Below, in pieces: positions 19,210-28,107 of a stretch of DNA of 64,000 bases; position 1 is the stretch's first letter, and every line of letters starts with the position of its first letter. Source of the DNA: Aequorivita antarctica (GTDB taxonomy: Bacteria; Bacteroidota; Bacteroidia; Flavobacteriales; Flavobacteriaceae). The stretch covers positions 1 to 64,000 of the forward strand of contig NZ_VORT01000007.1 in NCBI RefSeq assembly GCF_007997155.1. Reading direction: 5' to 3'. The translations under genes were made by a program, and so were the position numbers. The notes under the pieces were generated by a model. It did not search any database, was not told the DNA's origin, and was given only the letters and a program-made list of their open reading frames with translations.

Positions 19210-20628
19210 TTATTCTTTGTACAAAGATGCGCGTTTGCTCAAGTCCTGTATAAGTTTCTCTTCTTCTTTACTTTCTAACAATACGTTATAGGTTTTCCAA
19301 AACGATTCATTATAGGGTTTGCTTGAAAAAATATCTGCAGACCAATCGTTTTGTTTTAATTCTTGGTTTATTAAATCTGGGTCTTGGATTATATCACTGA
19401 ATAATATTTCTTGAATGGTGTAGTAATATTGTTCATCCTTATCAAAGCCAGGTTCGGCTTCGGTCTTTGTCCTATCGGAAGACCTATCGCCAGTGTTGAC
19501 CAATTTTGGAGTTTCGTAATAAATGTAGTTTGGATACATTTTACCGTTATATTCCATATAGGTAACTATAAGCTTGTGAATGGTCTGTGTGTCAAAAAGA
19601 CTTTTACTTCTTTTTTTCTGTACATCAGAAGCGGCTACCAATTCATATTCCACTTTTTTAATGGCGTAATTGTCATAGTAAATATAGATCCACCCTTTCG
19701 GTTCAAAACCTTCGTTATAAATGTTTGGCGTATTCAAACCAACGAAATCTTTCCCTTTTGTAATTTTGATTTTATAGAGTTTTCTTCCATTGTCAACCAA
19801 AATAGTGTCCAAATCGAATTGTTGCTTCTCCAACATATTTTTTCCCAACAAAGCACCCGTTATATTTGAATTTCTTACCAAATTGAGCTTCCCTTTAAAA
19901 AGGTTTTCTAAACCATTTACACGGCTGTCATTCCACTTTATGGCTTCAACCAAAGATGAAGTTTTAATTTTATTTCTACTTAAATTTCCTGCTTTTGACC
20001 CTATACTTTTAAGATAGGCCGAATAGGTAAAAAGGCTATCAACATCTCTTAAATCATAGCTTTTTCGGGTTTCGTCAACATTTATTTTCAGATTGTTTTT
20101 TGCGCCAGAAGCATAGCTGGAATCATACAAAGTGATGGCACTCTCAATTAACCATTTGTATTCTTTTTTGTTGCGTTCTTTGTGTCGTAGAAATCCTTTT
20201 TGAAGATAGGGTTGCTCTGGAAGGTTTTTTGGTAGTTTCTCAATGGCTTTTTGTACTATGCCATTGCCCGTCGTGGGTCGTGGGTCAGCAACAATAACTA
20301 CTTCATCCAAAGATGCCACATCTTCTTCCAAAAATATATCAGAACCGTTTTCAAATTCACTTATAACAACTTTAAAGCTTTTGTAACCGATTGAGGAAAT
20401 AACCAGTGTGTCTTGTAAATGTTGCTGAGGCACTTTTAATACGAAATTACCATCTGCGTTGGTTATAGAGCCGATAGTTGTATTTTCTACATAAACACTG
20501 GCGCTTTCAATGGATTGGTAAGTTAAGAAATCGGCAACTTTTCCCCTCAGTTCTGTTTGGGCGAAGGTGGTTGCGCTGATGAAAAAAATTAATAGTGTGA
20601 AAAAATGTTTTATGTTGTAGTATTTCAT
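19210..20628 (-). CDS. Exported carboxypeptidase-regulatory-like domain protein
   Basis: About 472 residues from the ATG at 20628; an upstream TTG at 20637 is less likely. A signal peptide (FFTLLIFFISATTFAQ) leads into a CarboxypepD-reg-like beta domain (LRGKVADFLTYQSIESASVYV ending at ISSIGYKSFKV, about residues 25-90). This domain type is common in Bacteroidota surface and TonB-linked proteins. The remaining 380 residues show repeated short hydrophobic strands and resemble periplasmic or outer-membrane-associated beta proteins, with no plug or barrel signature. Function unknown. It follows the acyl-CoA dehydrogenase by about 40 bases and could be co-transcribed with it. Confidence 0.8.
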   Translation of the reverse strand: MKYYNIKHFFTLLIFFISATTFAQTELRGKVADFLTYQSIESASVYVENTTIGSITNADGNFVLKVPQQHLQDTLVISSIGYKSFKVVISEFENGSDIFLEEDVASLDEVVIVADPRPTTGNGIVQKAIEKLPKNLPEQPYLQKGFLRHKERNKKEYKWLIESAITLYDSSYASGAKNNLKINVDETRKSYDLRDVDSLFTYSAYLKSIGSKAGNLSRNKIKTSSLVEAIKWNDSRVNGLENLFKGKLNLVRNSNITGALLGKNMLEKQQFDLDTILVDNGRKLYKIKITKGKDFVGLNTPNIYNEGFEPKGWIYIYYDNYAIKKVEYELVAASDVQKKRSKSLFDTQTIHKLIVTYMEYNGKMYPNYIYYETPKLVNTGDRSSDRTKTEAEPGFDKDEQYYYTIQEILFSDIIQDPDLINQELKQNDWSADIFSSKPYNESFWKTYNVLLESKEEEKLIQDLSKRASLYKE

Positions 20629-20670
20629 TTCTCGCAATTAGATTTATAAAATTTAAAAGAATGAAGAATA

Positions 20671-21837
20671 TTAGGTTGCTGGTTTATACTCTTTTCCTTC
20701 TATGACCATTTTGGCAATAATCTCCCGAAGGATTTCTGAAGTTCCACCGCCAATTGGCCCCAGTCTGCTATCACGCAATAAACGCGCCAAAGGATAATCT
20801 TCCATATACCCATAACCCCCTAAAAATTGAAGACACTCCGTCATTACCTCATCGGCAACTTTCGTAGAAATAAGTTTGCTCATCGTGGCTTCTTTTACCA
20901 CATATTCGCCGTCATTTAAACGTTTTGCTGTAACATAATTAAAAGTTTTGCAAACCTCAATTTCACTGGCTATTTGCGCAACACGGTGGCGCAATGCTTG
21001 AAATTTCGAAATACTTTTTCCAAAAGCAAACCGATCTTTCATATATTGAATGGTGTACTCCAAAGCGAACTCGCTGCGTGCATGAGCATTGACACCCATT
21101 ATAAGGCGTTCTAAAGCGAAATGTTGCATTATATAAGGAAATCCAGCATTCTCCTCGCCCAGTAAATTTCCGAGAGGAATTTCAACGTTGTCAAAAGCTA
21201 TTTCCCCAGTGTCGCTAGCACGCCAGCCAAGTTTATCCAGTTTAGTTGCGGAAACGCCTTTTGCATCGCGATCCACCACAAAAATGCTAATACCTTTATT
21301 GCCCAATTCAGGAGCTGTTTTAGCAGCGACTATTAAGTAATCGCTGTAAATTCCGTTGGTAATAAATGTTTTTGAACCATTCAAAATATAATAGTCGCCT
21401 TTCTTTACCGCAGTACTGCGCATTCCAGAAACGTCGCTTCCACCGAAGGGTTCAGTGATACAAAGACAGCCAATTTTTTCACCTGTAATGCTTGGCGCTA
21501 AATATTTTTCTTTTTGTTCGTGATTGGCTTCTTTTTTAAGGTGAGTCATTGCTAAATATGCGTGCGCCCACATTGCTGCAGCAAAACCGCCACTATTCAC
21601 TTTTTGAAGTTCTTCCAAAAAGATAACGGTGTAAAAAAGATCGAGATCCATCCCGCCGTATTCTTCTGGTTGAAATATTCCGAAGTAACCCATTTCACCA
21701 AATTTCTCCCAAATAAACCGTTCAATATGTCCGGTTTTTTCCCACTTCTCAATATGTGGCACTACTTCCTTTTGAAGAAAATCCTGAAAACTCTTCCTGA
21801 AAAATTCGTGTTCTTCTGTAAAATACATCTTATTCAT
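20671..21837 (-). CDS. Acyl-CoA dehydrogenase
   Basis: This flavoenzyme oxidises an acyl-CoA to the 2-enoyl-CoA. At 388 residues it has family length. The FAD/substrate motif CLCITEPFGGSDVSGM is at about residues 124-139, and the C-terminal signature is GGYGYMEDYPLARLLRDSR. At the usual catalytic position of medium-chain enzymes (YEGT) the sequence reads IGGGTSEI, with no glutamate. A glutamate does occur at residue 243 in FALERLIMG, where isovaleryl- and long-chain acyl-CoA dehydrogenases carry their catalytic base. A branched-chain or long-chain substrate is therefore the better guess. Neighbours do not fix the pathway. Confidence 0.9.
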   Translation of the reverse strand: MNKMYFTEEHEFFRKSFQDFLQKEVVPHIEKWEKTGHIERFIWEKFGEMGYFGIFQPEEYGGMDLDLFYTVIFLEELQKVNSGGFAAAMWAHAYLAMTHLKKEANHEQKEKYLAPSITGEKIGCLCITEPFGGSDVSGMRSTAVKKGDYYILNGSKTFITNGIYSDYLIVAAKTAPELGNKGISIFVVDRDAKGVSATKLDKLGWRASDTGEIAFDNVEIPLGNLLGEENAGFPYIMQHFALERLIMGVNAHARSEFALEYTIQYMKDRFAFGKSISKFQALRHRVAQIASEIEVCKTFNYVTAKRLNDGEYVVKEATMSKLISTKVADEVMTECLQFLGGYGYMEDYPLARLLRDSRLGPIGGGTSEILREIIAKMVIEGKEYKPAT

Positions 21838-21884
21838 GTGGTCTGAAAACTAATATTTATGAGCCTTTCGGCGATTTTTTAAAT

Positions 21885-22769
21885 TTACTCAACGGACAAA
21901 TATAACTGAATTAGCTGTAACTTTCTTTCCGTCATTCCTTCAATTTTTTCCAACTCTTGAATACTATTTATTTTTTCACGGAGTCTTCGGTATTCCCAAA
22001 TTTTCTTTGCCATTTCAAAAGAAATGCTGGGAATGGTTGAAATATCGGAGGCTGAGGCGATGTTTACATTTATCTTTGAAATATGCTTCGAGGTTTTTAC
22101 GGTAAAAAGATTTAGGGTTCGCTGCACTACTGAAGCATCTAGCCCGTAAACACTATATAATTGAATATCATCTGAGAAACCACCTAGTTTTTCCCGATAG
22201 GCAACAATCCGTTTACTGAGCGCTTCGCCAATGCCGCTCACTTGTTGCAATTGTTCTTCGGTTGCTTTATTGAGATCAATTTTTTGGGAGAAAGTTTTTT
22301 CTGAAAAGCCTTTTTCGCTTTTATAATCTTTGAAATTATTTTTCGGTTTTGGATTAGCTACCCAATCAGGAAATTTAAAAAACGGACTCAATTCATTCAA
22401 TAGAGAATCTGAAACGCCCGTTACTTTTTTAAAGTCAGCTGCAGAATTAATCCATTTCCCTTCTTTTCGGTATTTAAGTAAACGGTCAATTTCTTCGTTT
22501 GACATTCCGTGGGTATAACCTTTATAATCTGTAATAAAATTGGGGTTAAAAGGATATTTTTTAGGCTTCCTGTTTTCCATTTCAACAAGGCGAAGCGAAT
22601 CCAGCTCTTTTTGCATTGAAACAATTTCTAGGGAGGAAGTATCGAAGGTATCTTCTTCTGAAAAATCCACAAACCAATATACACACAACAAAGAAACGAT
22701 GAGTAGCAACAAAAGGAAAATCCCACTTCGTTGTTGCTTGTTGAACGTGAAGTGGGATTTTATATTCAT
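21885..22769 (-). CDS. Membrane-anchored helix-hairpin-helix (ComEA-like) protein
   Basis: This protein has 294 residues. One membrane anchor near the N-terminus (IFLLLLLIVSLLCVYWFV, about 17-34) is followed by helix-hairpin-helix motifs: at about 164-200 (IDLNKATEEQLQQVSGIGEA), and at about 233-290 (INVNIASASDISTIPSIS and IQELEKIEGMTERKL). An earlier motif at 85-125 resembles the same fold. Such proteins bind DNA without sequence specificity, and ComEA relatives take up DNA in the periplasm; no other competence gene is nearby, so that role is only possible. It lies 12 bases after a symporter gene. A decayed copy of its N-terminal half exists at 24630-25031. Confidence 0.85.
   Translation of the reverse strand: MNIKSHFTFNKQQRSGIFLLLLLIVSLLCVYWFVDFSEEDTFDTSSLEIVSMQKELDSLRLVEMENRKPKKYPFNPNFITDYKGYTHGMSNEEIDRLLKYRKEGKWINSAADFKKVTGVSDSLLNELSPFFKFPDWVANPKPKNNFKDYKSEKGFSEKTFSQKIDLNKATEEQLQQVSGIGEALSKRIVAYREKLGGFSDDIQLYSVYGLDASVVQRTLNLFTVKTSKHISKINVNIASASDISTIPSISFEMAKKIWEYRRLREKINSIQELEKIEGMTERKLQLIQLYLSVE
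22717..22761 (-). terminator. Terminator-like hairpin overlapping the start of the helix-hairpin-helix gene
   Basis: AAAATCCCACTTC (22717-22729) is the perfect 13-base complement of 22749-22761. On the minus strand the right arm is followed by T-rich sequence. It lies just after the AGCS stop but inside the first codons of the next gene, and the same hairpin is kept in the decayed copy. An attenuator between the two genes is plausible. Confidence 0.6.
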
Positions 22770-22781
22770 TTGACAAAAAGT

Positions 22782-24479
22782 TTAATCTGATATGGCCTCT
22801 CTCTTCATCTTTATTGCATCTAAATATCTTCTTAATTGTTTTTTAACAACTGGGAAAAGGAAGAAAAGTCCAATCATATTTGGAAAAATCATCGCAAATA
22901 TCATTGCGTCTGAAAAATCCCAAATAGATTTCATATTTGCTGCGGCACCAATGATAATAAAGATACAAAAAAGAACTTTATAAACTAAATCCATGGTTTT
23001 TCCTCTTCCGAAAAGATATTTCCAAGATTGAAGCCCATAATATGACCAAGATATCATTGTTGATACAGCAAAAAGGAATACAGCAATAGTCAAGAAAATA
23101 TTGGAATACGGGATAAATGCGTGAAATGCCTGAGCGGTAATTCCAGAGCCTTCATAAGATACACCGTCAATAATTGCAACACCGTGACCAGTTACGTCTC
23201 CATATTCAAAATAACCTCCCATATTAAAGATTATAATTACCAAAGCAGTCATAGTACATATAATTACTGTATCTATAAAAGGCTCTAATAGCGCCACCAA
23301 ACCTTCACTTGCGGAATATTTTGTACGTACTGCAGAGTGAGCAATTGATGCTGAACCAGCACCAGCTTCATTGGAAAAGGCCGCCCTTTTAAAACCAACC
23401 AATAATACTCCAATTAAAGAACCAACACCAATTGCAGTTGGTTTAAATGCTTCAGAAATAATTAGGCTTACAGCATCGTCAATTAATGTATAATTACTTA
23501 AAATTATATACAAACAAGCAATTACATAAAAAATCGCCATAAATGGAACTACCTTTTCAGTTACTTGGGCAATTCTTTTTATACCTCCAATTATAATAAT
23601 ACCAACTAATATAGCAAGCAATACGCCAATCCAAAAACCAGCAGCTGTACTTTGAAGGTTGAACAAATCTTTCAATACAATGGTTGCTTGATTGGATTGT
23701 GCAGCATTACCCCCACCAAAAGAACCACCAATACAAAAAATAGCAAATAGCACAGCTGCTATTTTGCCTAGTGTTGCAAAGCCTTTTTCCTTGAGTCCTT
23801 TGCTCAAATAATACATTGGACCTCCATATACAGTACCATCTGGACCAACATCTCTATATTGAACACCCAGCGTACATTCCACAAACTTTGTAGACATTCC
23901 CAAGAGTCCACAGACTACCATCCAAAAAGTAGCTCCCGGCCCACCAAGTGCAATTGCCAAAGCAACCCCAGCTATATTTCCATTACCTACGGTTCCCGAA
24001 ACTGCAGTGGCTAGGGCTTGAAAATGACTAACTTCTCCAGCAGAACTTTCGTCACGTATTGTATCTACAATATCACCATCAATGGCCAAATCATCGTCAA
24101 GTGCCTCAACGTGTGCCGCAAAATCGTCAACCTTATTCATGTCAACACCTTGAGCAATGCCACCTTCTCCGTATAAAATTTTAGCCCCGTGATTTTCTAT
24201 ATCCTCATATTTGCCTCGAACAGTTTGTATTGCCCGCCAAAAGTATCTGAAATTAGGAAACCCAAAGTACAATGTAAAAAATGTGGCACTGAAAACTAGT
24301 AAAATAAGAACAAACGGAACTCCACCTATTTGAAAGAAAATTACATTCGAGAAAAAATTAGATACAGGTAGAAAAGCCTGATTAATTTGTTCATCAATCC
24401 CCATTTCTGGAGGCGTTTCTTGAGCAAAATTTAATAATGGAATTAAAAATGTGATTAGCGAAAGAAGGGATTTCTTCAT
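22782..24479 (-). CDS. Sodium:alanine/glycine symporter, AGCS family (copy 1)
   Basis: This integral inner-membrane transporter couples sodium entry to uptake of a small neutral amino acid. It has 565 residues. A signal-like N-terminus (LLSLITFLIPLLNFAQE) precedes the family core of about 10-11 membrane helices. Family motifs are visible: GNGNIAGVALAIALGGPGA, GGPMYYLSKGL and FSNEAGAGSASIAHS. It has a paralogue at 25041-26702 with similar length and motifs, and both genes arose by an old tandem duplication. It is followed after 12 bases by the helix-hairpin-helix gene. The exact substrate cannot be told from sequence. Confidence 0.93.
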   Translation of the reverse strand: MKKSLLSLITFLIPLLNFAQETPPEMGIDEQINQAFLPVSNFFSNVIFFQIGGVPFVLILLVFSATFFTLYFGFPNFRYFWRAIQTVRGKYEDIENHGAKILYGEGGIAQGVDMNKVDDFAAHVEALDDDLAIDGDIVDTIRDESSAGEVSHFQALATAVSGTVGNGNIAGVALAIALGGPGATFWMVVCGLLGMSTKFVECTLGVQYRDVGPDGTVYGGPMYYLSKGLKEKGFATLGKIAAVLFAIFCIGGSFGGGNAAQSNQATIVLKDLFNLQSTAAGFWIGVLLAILVGIIIIGGIKRIAQVTEKVVPFMAIFYVIACLYIILSNYTLIDDAVSLIISEAFKPTAIGVGSLIGVLLVGFKRAAFSNEAGAGSASIAHSAVRTKYSASEGLVALLEPFIDTVIICTMTALVIIIFNMGGYFEYGDVTGHGVAIIDGVSYEGSGITAQAFHAFIPYSNIFLTIAVFLFAVSTMISWSYYGLQSWKYLFGRGKTMDLVYKVLFCIFIIIGAAANMKSIWDFSDAMIFAMIFPNMIGLFFLFPVVKKQLRRYLDAIKMKREAISD

Positions 24480-24581
24480 GGTAGATTTTTAAGATGAAAC
24501 GCTTTCCTAAATAAAGCGAAGCAAGATGCTTAAAAAAAACTACATTTTCAAAAAAATGTATATAAATTTGTTAAGGCTTTC

Positions 24582-24629
24582 TTAAACCCTAAACCCTTTT
24601 TTAAAACTTTCCATTTACTAGGGGCTACC
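24582..24629 (-). pseudogene. Remnant of the 3' end of the potassium channel gene
   Basis: The minus strand here reads P**MESFKKGFRV*, which aligns with the last residues PDQIENLKKEFGV* of the channel gene at 26804-27811, including the stop codon. The spacer that follows (24480-24581) also aligns with 26703-26803. This marks one edge of the tandem duplication described for this region. Confidence 0.7.
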
Positions 24630-25031
24630 GTCCAATCTGGGAATATAAAATACAAGCTCAATTCAGTAAACAAAAAATCTGAAACACCTGTAATTCTTGC
24701 AAAATCTGCTTAAGAATTAACCTATTTGTCTTCCTTTCTATATTCAACAAACTGTCAATTTCTTTAGTGGCCATTCCCAAAATGGAACCTCTATAATCTG
24801 AATGGAAATTAGCTAAAAGGAATATTTTTTATTTTTTTGTTTTCAATTACACCAAAACGAAAGGAATCTAGTTCCTTTTTAAGTGAATAATTTCCACAAA
24901 ATAAAACATCAAATGCCTCTTCCTTGGAAAAATAAAATTCAATATACACACAGGAATAAAACGATGAGCAACAACAAAAAGAAAATCCCACTTCGTTTTT
25001 TGCTGAACGTGAAGTGGGATTTTATATTTAT
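24630..25031 (-). pseudogene. Decayed N-terminal half of the helix-hairpin-helix gene
   Basis: This segment aligns base by base with the first ~138 codons of the intact gene at 21885-22769. The start codon has become ATA (25031-25029), and stops and frameshifts are present. Recognisable peptides remain in shifted frames: FSKKRSGIFF, KKELDSFRFGVIENKKIKNIPF and, near the end, PDWTVA for PDWVA. The homology stops where the potassium-channel tail begins. It fills most of the 560-base gap between the two symporter genes. No functional product is expected, but the hairpin at its start is intact and may still terminate the upstream symporter transcript. Confidence 0.88.
24982..25023 (-). terminator. 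Conserved hairpin after AGCS copy 2
   Basis: AAAATCCCACTTC (24982-24994) pairs perfectly with its complement at 25011-25023 around a 16-base loop; a T-rich stretch follows on the minus strand. It is the same stem as at 22717-22761, preserved although the surrounding gene copy has decayed. Confidence 0.65.
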
Positions 25032-25040
25032 AAAATATTT

Positions 25041-26702
25041 TTAAACTTCTCTCTCTTCTTTACTCTCTTTATGGATAGTAGCATCCATTTTATCTATTTT
25101 AATAGCATTTAGGTATTTTCTCAATTCCTTTTTCACTTTAGGCGAAAGCAATACTAAACCTATAATGTTCGGGAATACCATCGCAAAAATCATTGCATCG
25201 GAAAAACCGATTACAGCTCCCAAACTTGAAGAGGCGCCAACAACCAAAAATATTAAAAACAACACCTTATATGTTGTATCAGAAACCTTTCCTTTACCAA
25301 ACAGAAACTTCCAAGATTGTAGCCCATAATAAGACCAAGAAATCATTGTAGAAATGGCAAAAAGAATAACGGCAATAGTTAGTACAACTGAAAAATGTGG
25401 AATTGCAGAATCAAAAGCTACCGAGGTTAAATCAACCCCATTAATTGGCTGATTGGTCGCATTAAGCATTACATTACTTGCAGAATCAAGATTTCCATAT
25501 GTAAATAAGTTGTGTTTGGCATTGCTAATTACAATCACAATAGCGGTCATTGTACATATAATAACCGTATCAACAAAAGGCCCAAGTAAAGCAGTTAGTC
25601 CCTCACTGGCTGGATAACGGGTTTTTACTGCAGAGTGAGCAATGGCAGCAGAACCTACCCCAGCTTCATTGGAAAGTGCCGCACGTTGAAACCCTACTAT
25701 CAATACTCCCATTACACCACCAAAAGCAGCGTTGGGGTTTATTGCTCCATCCCATATTTGATTGGCAGCATAAGGAATCATATCATAATTTATTCCTATA
25801 ATCACTAAACCAGCTCCCACATAAATAATAGCCATAAAAGGAACTACTTTTTCAGTTACTGACCCTATTCTTTTAATTCCACCTATAATGACCAAGCCAA
25901 CAATAACGGCCATAACCAAACCTACATAAAGGCCAGCGTTTGGGCCATCCCAGTCCATTAATTGGGTCAACTGTGCTGCGGCTTGATTGGATTGAAACAT
26001 GTTGCCTCCTCCAAAGGACCCTCCAATGCACATAACGGCAAAAAAGATGGCCAATACTTTCCCAAAACCAGCCATTCCCATTTCTTTAAGGCCACTTGAA
26101 AGGTAATACATAGGCCCACCATAGGTTTTCCCGTCTCCGTCTACTTCTCTATATTTTACACCCAAAGTACATTCTACAAATTTTGAAGCCATTCCTAATA
26201 GTCCAGCTACAATCATCCATATTGTTGCTCCTGGACCGCCAATAGCTATGGCAACCGCAACGCCTGCAATATTTCCTAATCCTACAGTGGCGGACAAGGA
26301 AGCCGTTAGTGCTTGAAAGTGTGTAACCTCCCCGGGAACTTCACCTGTTAAATGAACAGTATCGTGAATTTCACCATCCTTTATCTCAATATCCTGATCA
26401 GCAGGAACGTGATGATCCAATTCGTCATATTTTCCTGCGGCTGTTTTTATACATATTTTTATGTATCTAAAGTTAACCCCATTGAAGTATAGTGTGAAAA
26501 AGAGTGCTCCCAACAATAAAAGAATAATTACAATAGGCATTTCTTTTCCCGCTATTGTTACGGGATAAAAAATTAAATCTACGATTGGCGTTGTATATTC
26601 GGCAAATACACCATCGATTTTTTCGCCAAAACTTTTTTGTTCTTGGGCGAAATTGATAAATGGTATAAAAAATGTAAATAGCGAAAGAAGATATTTCTTC
26701 AT
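25041..26702 (-). CDS. Sodium:alanine/glycine symporter, AGCS family (copy 2)
   Basis: A 553-residue paralogue of the symporter at 22782-24479. It also starts with a signal-like segment (FTFFIPFINFAQE) and keeps the family motifs GLGNIAGVAVAIAIGGPGA, GGPMYYLSSGL and LSNEAGVGSAAIAHS. An extra loop (FTYGNLDSASNVMLNATN) distinguishes its C-terminal half. It lies 101 bases after the channel gene, which is the ancestral order inferred for the locus. The two copies are well diverged, so different amino-acid preferences or regulation are likely. Both reading frames are intact. Confidence 0.93.
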   Translation of the reverse strand: MKKYLLSLFTFFIPFINFAQEQKSFGEKIDGVFAEYTTPIVDLIFYPVTIAGKEMPIVIILLLLGALFFTLYFNGVNFRYIKICIKTAAGKYDELDHHVPADQDIEIKDGEIHDTVHLTGEVPGEVTHFQALTASLSATVGLGNIAGVAVAIAIGGPGATIWMIVAGLLGMASKFVECTLGVKYREVDGDGKTYGGPMYYLSSGLKEMGMAGFGKVLAIFFAVMCIGGSFGGGNMFQSNQAAAQLTQLMDWDGPNAGLYVGLVMAVIVGLVIIGGIKRIGSVTEKVVPFMAIIYVGAGLVIIGINYDMIPYAANQIWDGAINPNAAFGGVMGVLIVGFQRAALSNEAGVGSAAIAHSAVKTRYPASEGLTALLGPFVDTVIICTMTAIVIVISNAKHNLFTYGNLDSASNVMLNATNQPINGVDLTSVAFDSAIPHFSVVLTIAVILFAISTMISWSYYGLQSWKFLFGKGKVSDTTYKVLFLIFLVVGASSSLGAVIGFSDAMIFAMVFPNIIGLVLLSPKVKKELRKYLNAIKIDKMDATIHKESKEEREV

Positions 26703-26803
26703 AGTGAATTTTTAAGATGAAACGTTTTATTAAACAAAACGAACAATATGCTTAAAAAAAATCACAATTTCAAAAGATTGAGAAGAAATTTGTTAACGTA
26801 TTC

Positions 26804-27811
26804 TTAAACTCCGAATTCTTTTTTAAGGTTTTCTATCTGATCAGGGCGTCCAATCAATATCAATTTAGAGTTTTTTTGAAGAATGAGCGAAGGTTCGGGG
26901 TTAACAATATATTCACCCGTTGGGGTTCGGTAGCCAATGATGGAGCAGCCTGTTTTTTTTCGTACATCCAAATCTTTTATGGCTTGTTCCTTCCCATGCG
27001 GACACATTTTCTCAAAAGGTATCTGCTCTACATTAATACTGTCCTGCTGTCCTGAAACGGTCAAATTGTCTAAAAACTCCACGAGATCTGGAACAACTAC
27101 CAATGAAGCCATGTGGTCGCCGCCAATTTTATCAGGCATAATTACGTTATCGGCTCCAGCAAGTTTCAGTTTTTTGTAACTGGTTTCCTCACTGGCACGG
27201 CTTATTATTTTAAGTTTTTTATTCATTTGTCTGGCAGAAAGTACAATGAACAGGTTGTCTGCATCATTTGGGGTAGCACAAATTAGTGTTGAAGCTCTTT
27301 CTATACCCGCCTTCATCAAAGTTTCATCTTCAATGGCGTCGCCCATAATGAATAACATATTTTCATCAGAGAAACGATCTATCACTTCTTCGTCTCTTTC
27401 TATTATTACAAATGGCTTCTTGTATGCCAATAATTTTTGAGCTGCTTGTTTTCCGTTTCTGCCATAACCGCAAACTATAATGTGATTATGCATGGATTCT
27501 AATTTTTTCTGCACTTTTTTCTGTCTTAAAATACCTGTGTTTTTACTTAAAATATATTCTGTAATTACCGAAATGGCATAACCAACAATAAAGATACTGG
27601 AAATGATGAGAAGCGAGACAAAAATTTTTTCTTGTGGGCTCAATGGCATTACCTCACCATAACCAACGGTTGTAACTGTAATCACCGTCATATAAAAAGC
27701 ATCTATCCAACTGTAGTCAGAAAAAAAGTGAAAGCCAACCACCCCCGTTGTAAACACCAAGAGCAAGAGCAGAATTGCAACCGTTATTTTGGAACTTAAG
27801 AGTTGCTTCAT
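26804..27811 (-). CDS. Two-helix potassium channel with RCK (TrkA-N) domain
   Basis: This inner-membrane K+ channel of the Kch/MthK type has 335 residues. Two membrane helices (about 9-30 and 64-88) flank the pore loop with the selectivity filter TVTTVGYGE (45-53). A cytoplasmic Rossmann RCK domain follows (IIVCGYGRNGKQAAQKLL, about 112-130), then a TrkA-C-like domain ending at residue 335. The ATG overlaps the stop of the PspC-like gene by four bases, so translation is probably coupled. Its last codons were copied into the duplication fossil at 24582-24629. Confidence 0.92.
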   Translation of the reverse strand: MKQLLSSKITVAILLLLLVFTTGVVGFHFFSDYSWIDAFYMTVITVTTVGYGEVMPLSPQEKIFVSLLIISSIFIVGYAISVITEYILSKNTGILRQKKVQKKLESMHNHIIVCGYGRNGKQAAQKLLAYKKPFVIIERDEEVIDRFSDENMLFIMGDAIEDETLMKAGIERASTLICATPNDADNLFIVLSARQMNKKLKIISRASEETSYKKLKLAGADNVIMPDKIGGDHMASLVVVPDLVEFLDNLTVSGQQDSINVEQIPFEKMCPHGKEQAIKDLDVRKKTGCSIIGYRTPTGEYIVNPEPSLILQKNSKLILIGRPDQIENLKKEFGV

Positions 27812-28038
27812 AAATCAAAAACAGAGGTTCGTTTGGTATTTACAAGGTCTTTCAACTTCAGTAAAAAAGCCATGGTAAGATAGAGTGCAAAGCCTACGCC
27901 AAAGGTGGCAAAGGAAACATAAATGAAAAATAACCGAACGCTTTTAGCACGCATACCCAACCTGTCTGCGAAACGAGAAGAAACATAAAAGCCACGTTTT
28001 TCAAAATAATGGCGCAATGAATATATAGCTTGCAACAT
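27808..28038 (-). CDS. PspC-like small membrane protein
   Basis: This 76-residue protein has an N-terminal segment with the PspC pattern (RFADRLGMRAKSVRLFFIYVSF) leading into a membrane segment (FGVGFALYLTMAFLLKL). PspC domains are found in envelope-stress proteins. The short stand-alone form is common in Bacteroidota. The four-base overlap with the channel gene suggests the two are made together. Whether the small protein modulates the channel is unknown. Confidence 0.75.
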   Translation of the reverse strand: MLQAIYSLRHYFEKRGFYVSSRFADRLGMRAKSVRLFFIYVSFATFGVGFALYLTMAFLLKLKDLVNTKRTSVFDL

Positions 28039-28107
28039 ACCCGCAAATTACATTTTTTTGGTCTAAATCTGTATACCTAGGAAAAGAAAAGAACAGCCTT
28101 GGATTTG

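Noticed and set aside
24809-24991. A 60-codon frame between the two symporters as a small gene
   Set aside because: It is a shifted-frame piece of the decayed helix-hairpin-helix copy, not an independent gene.
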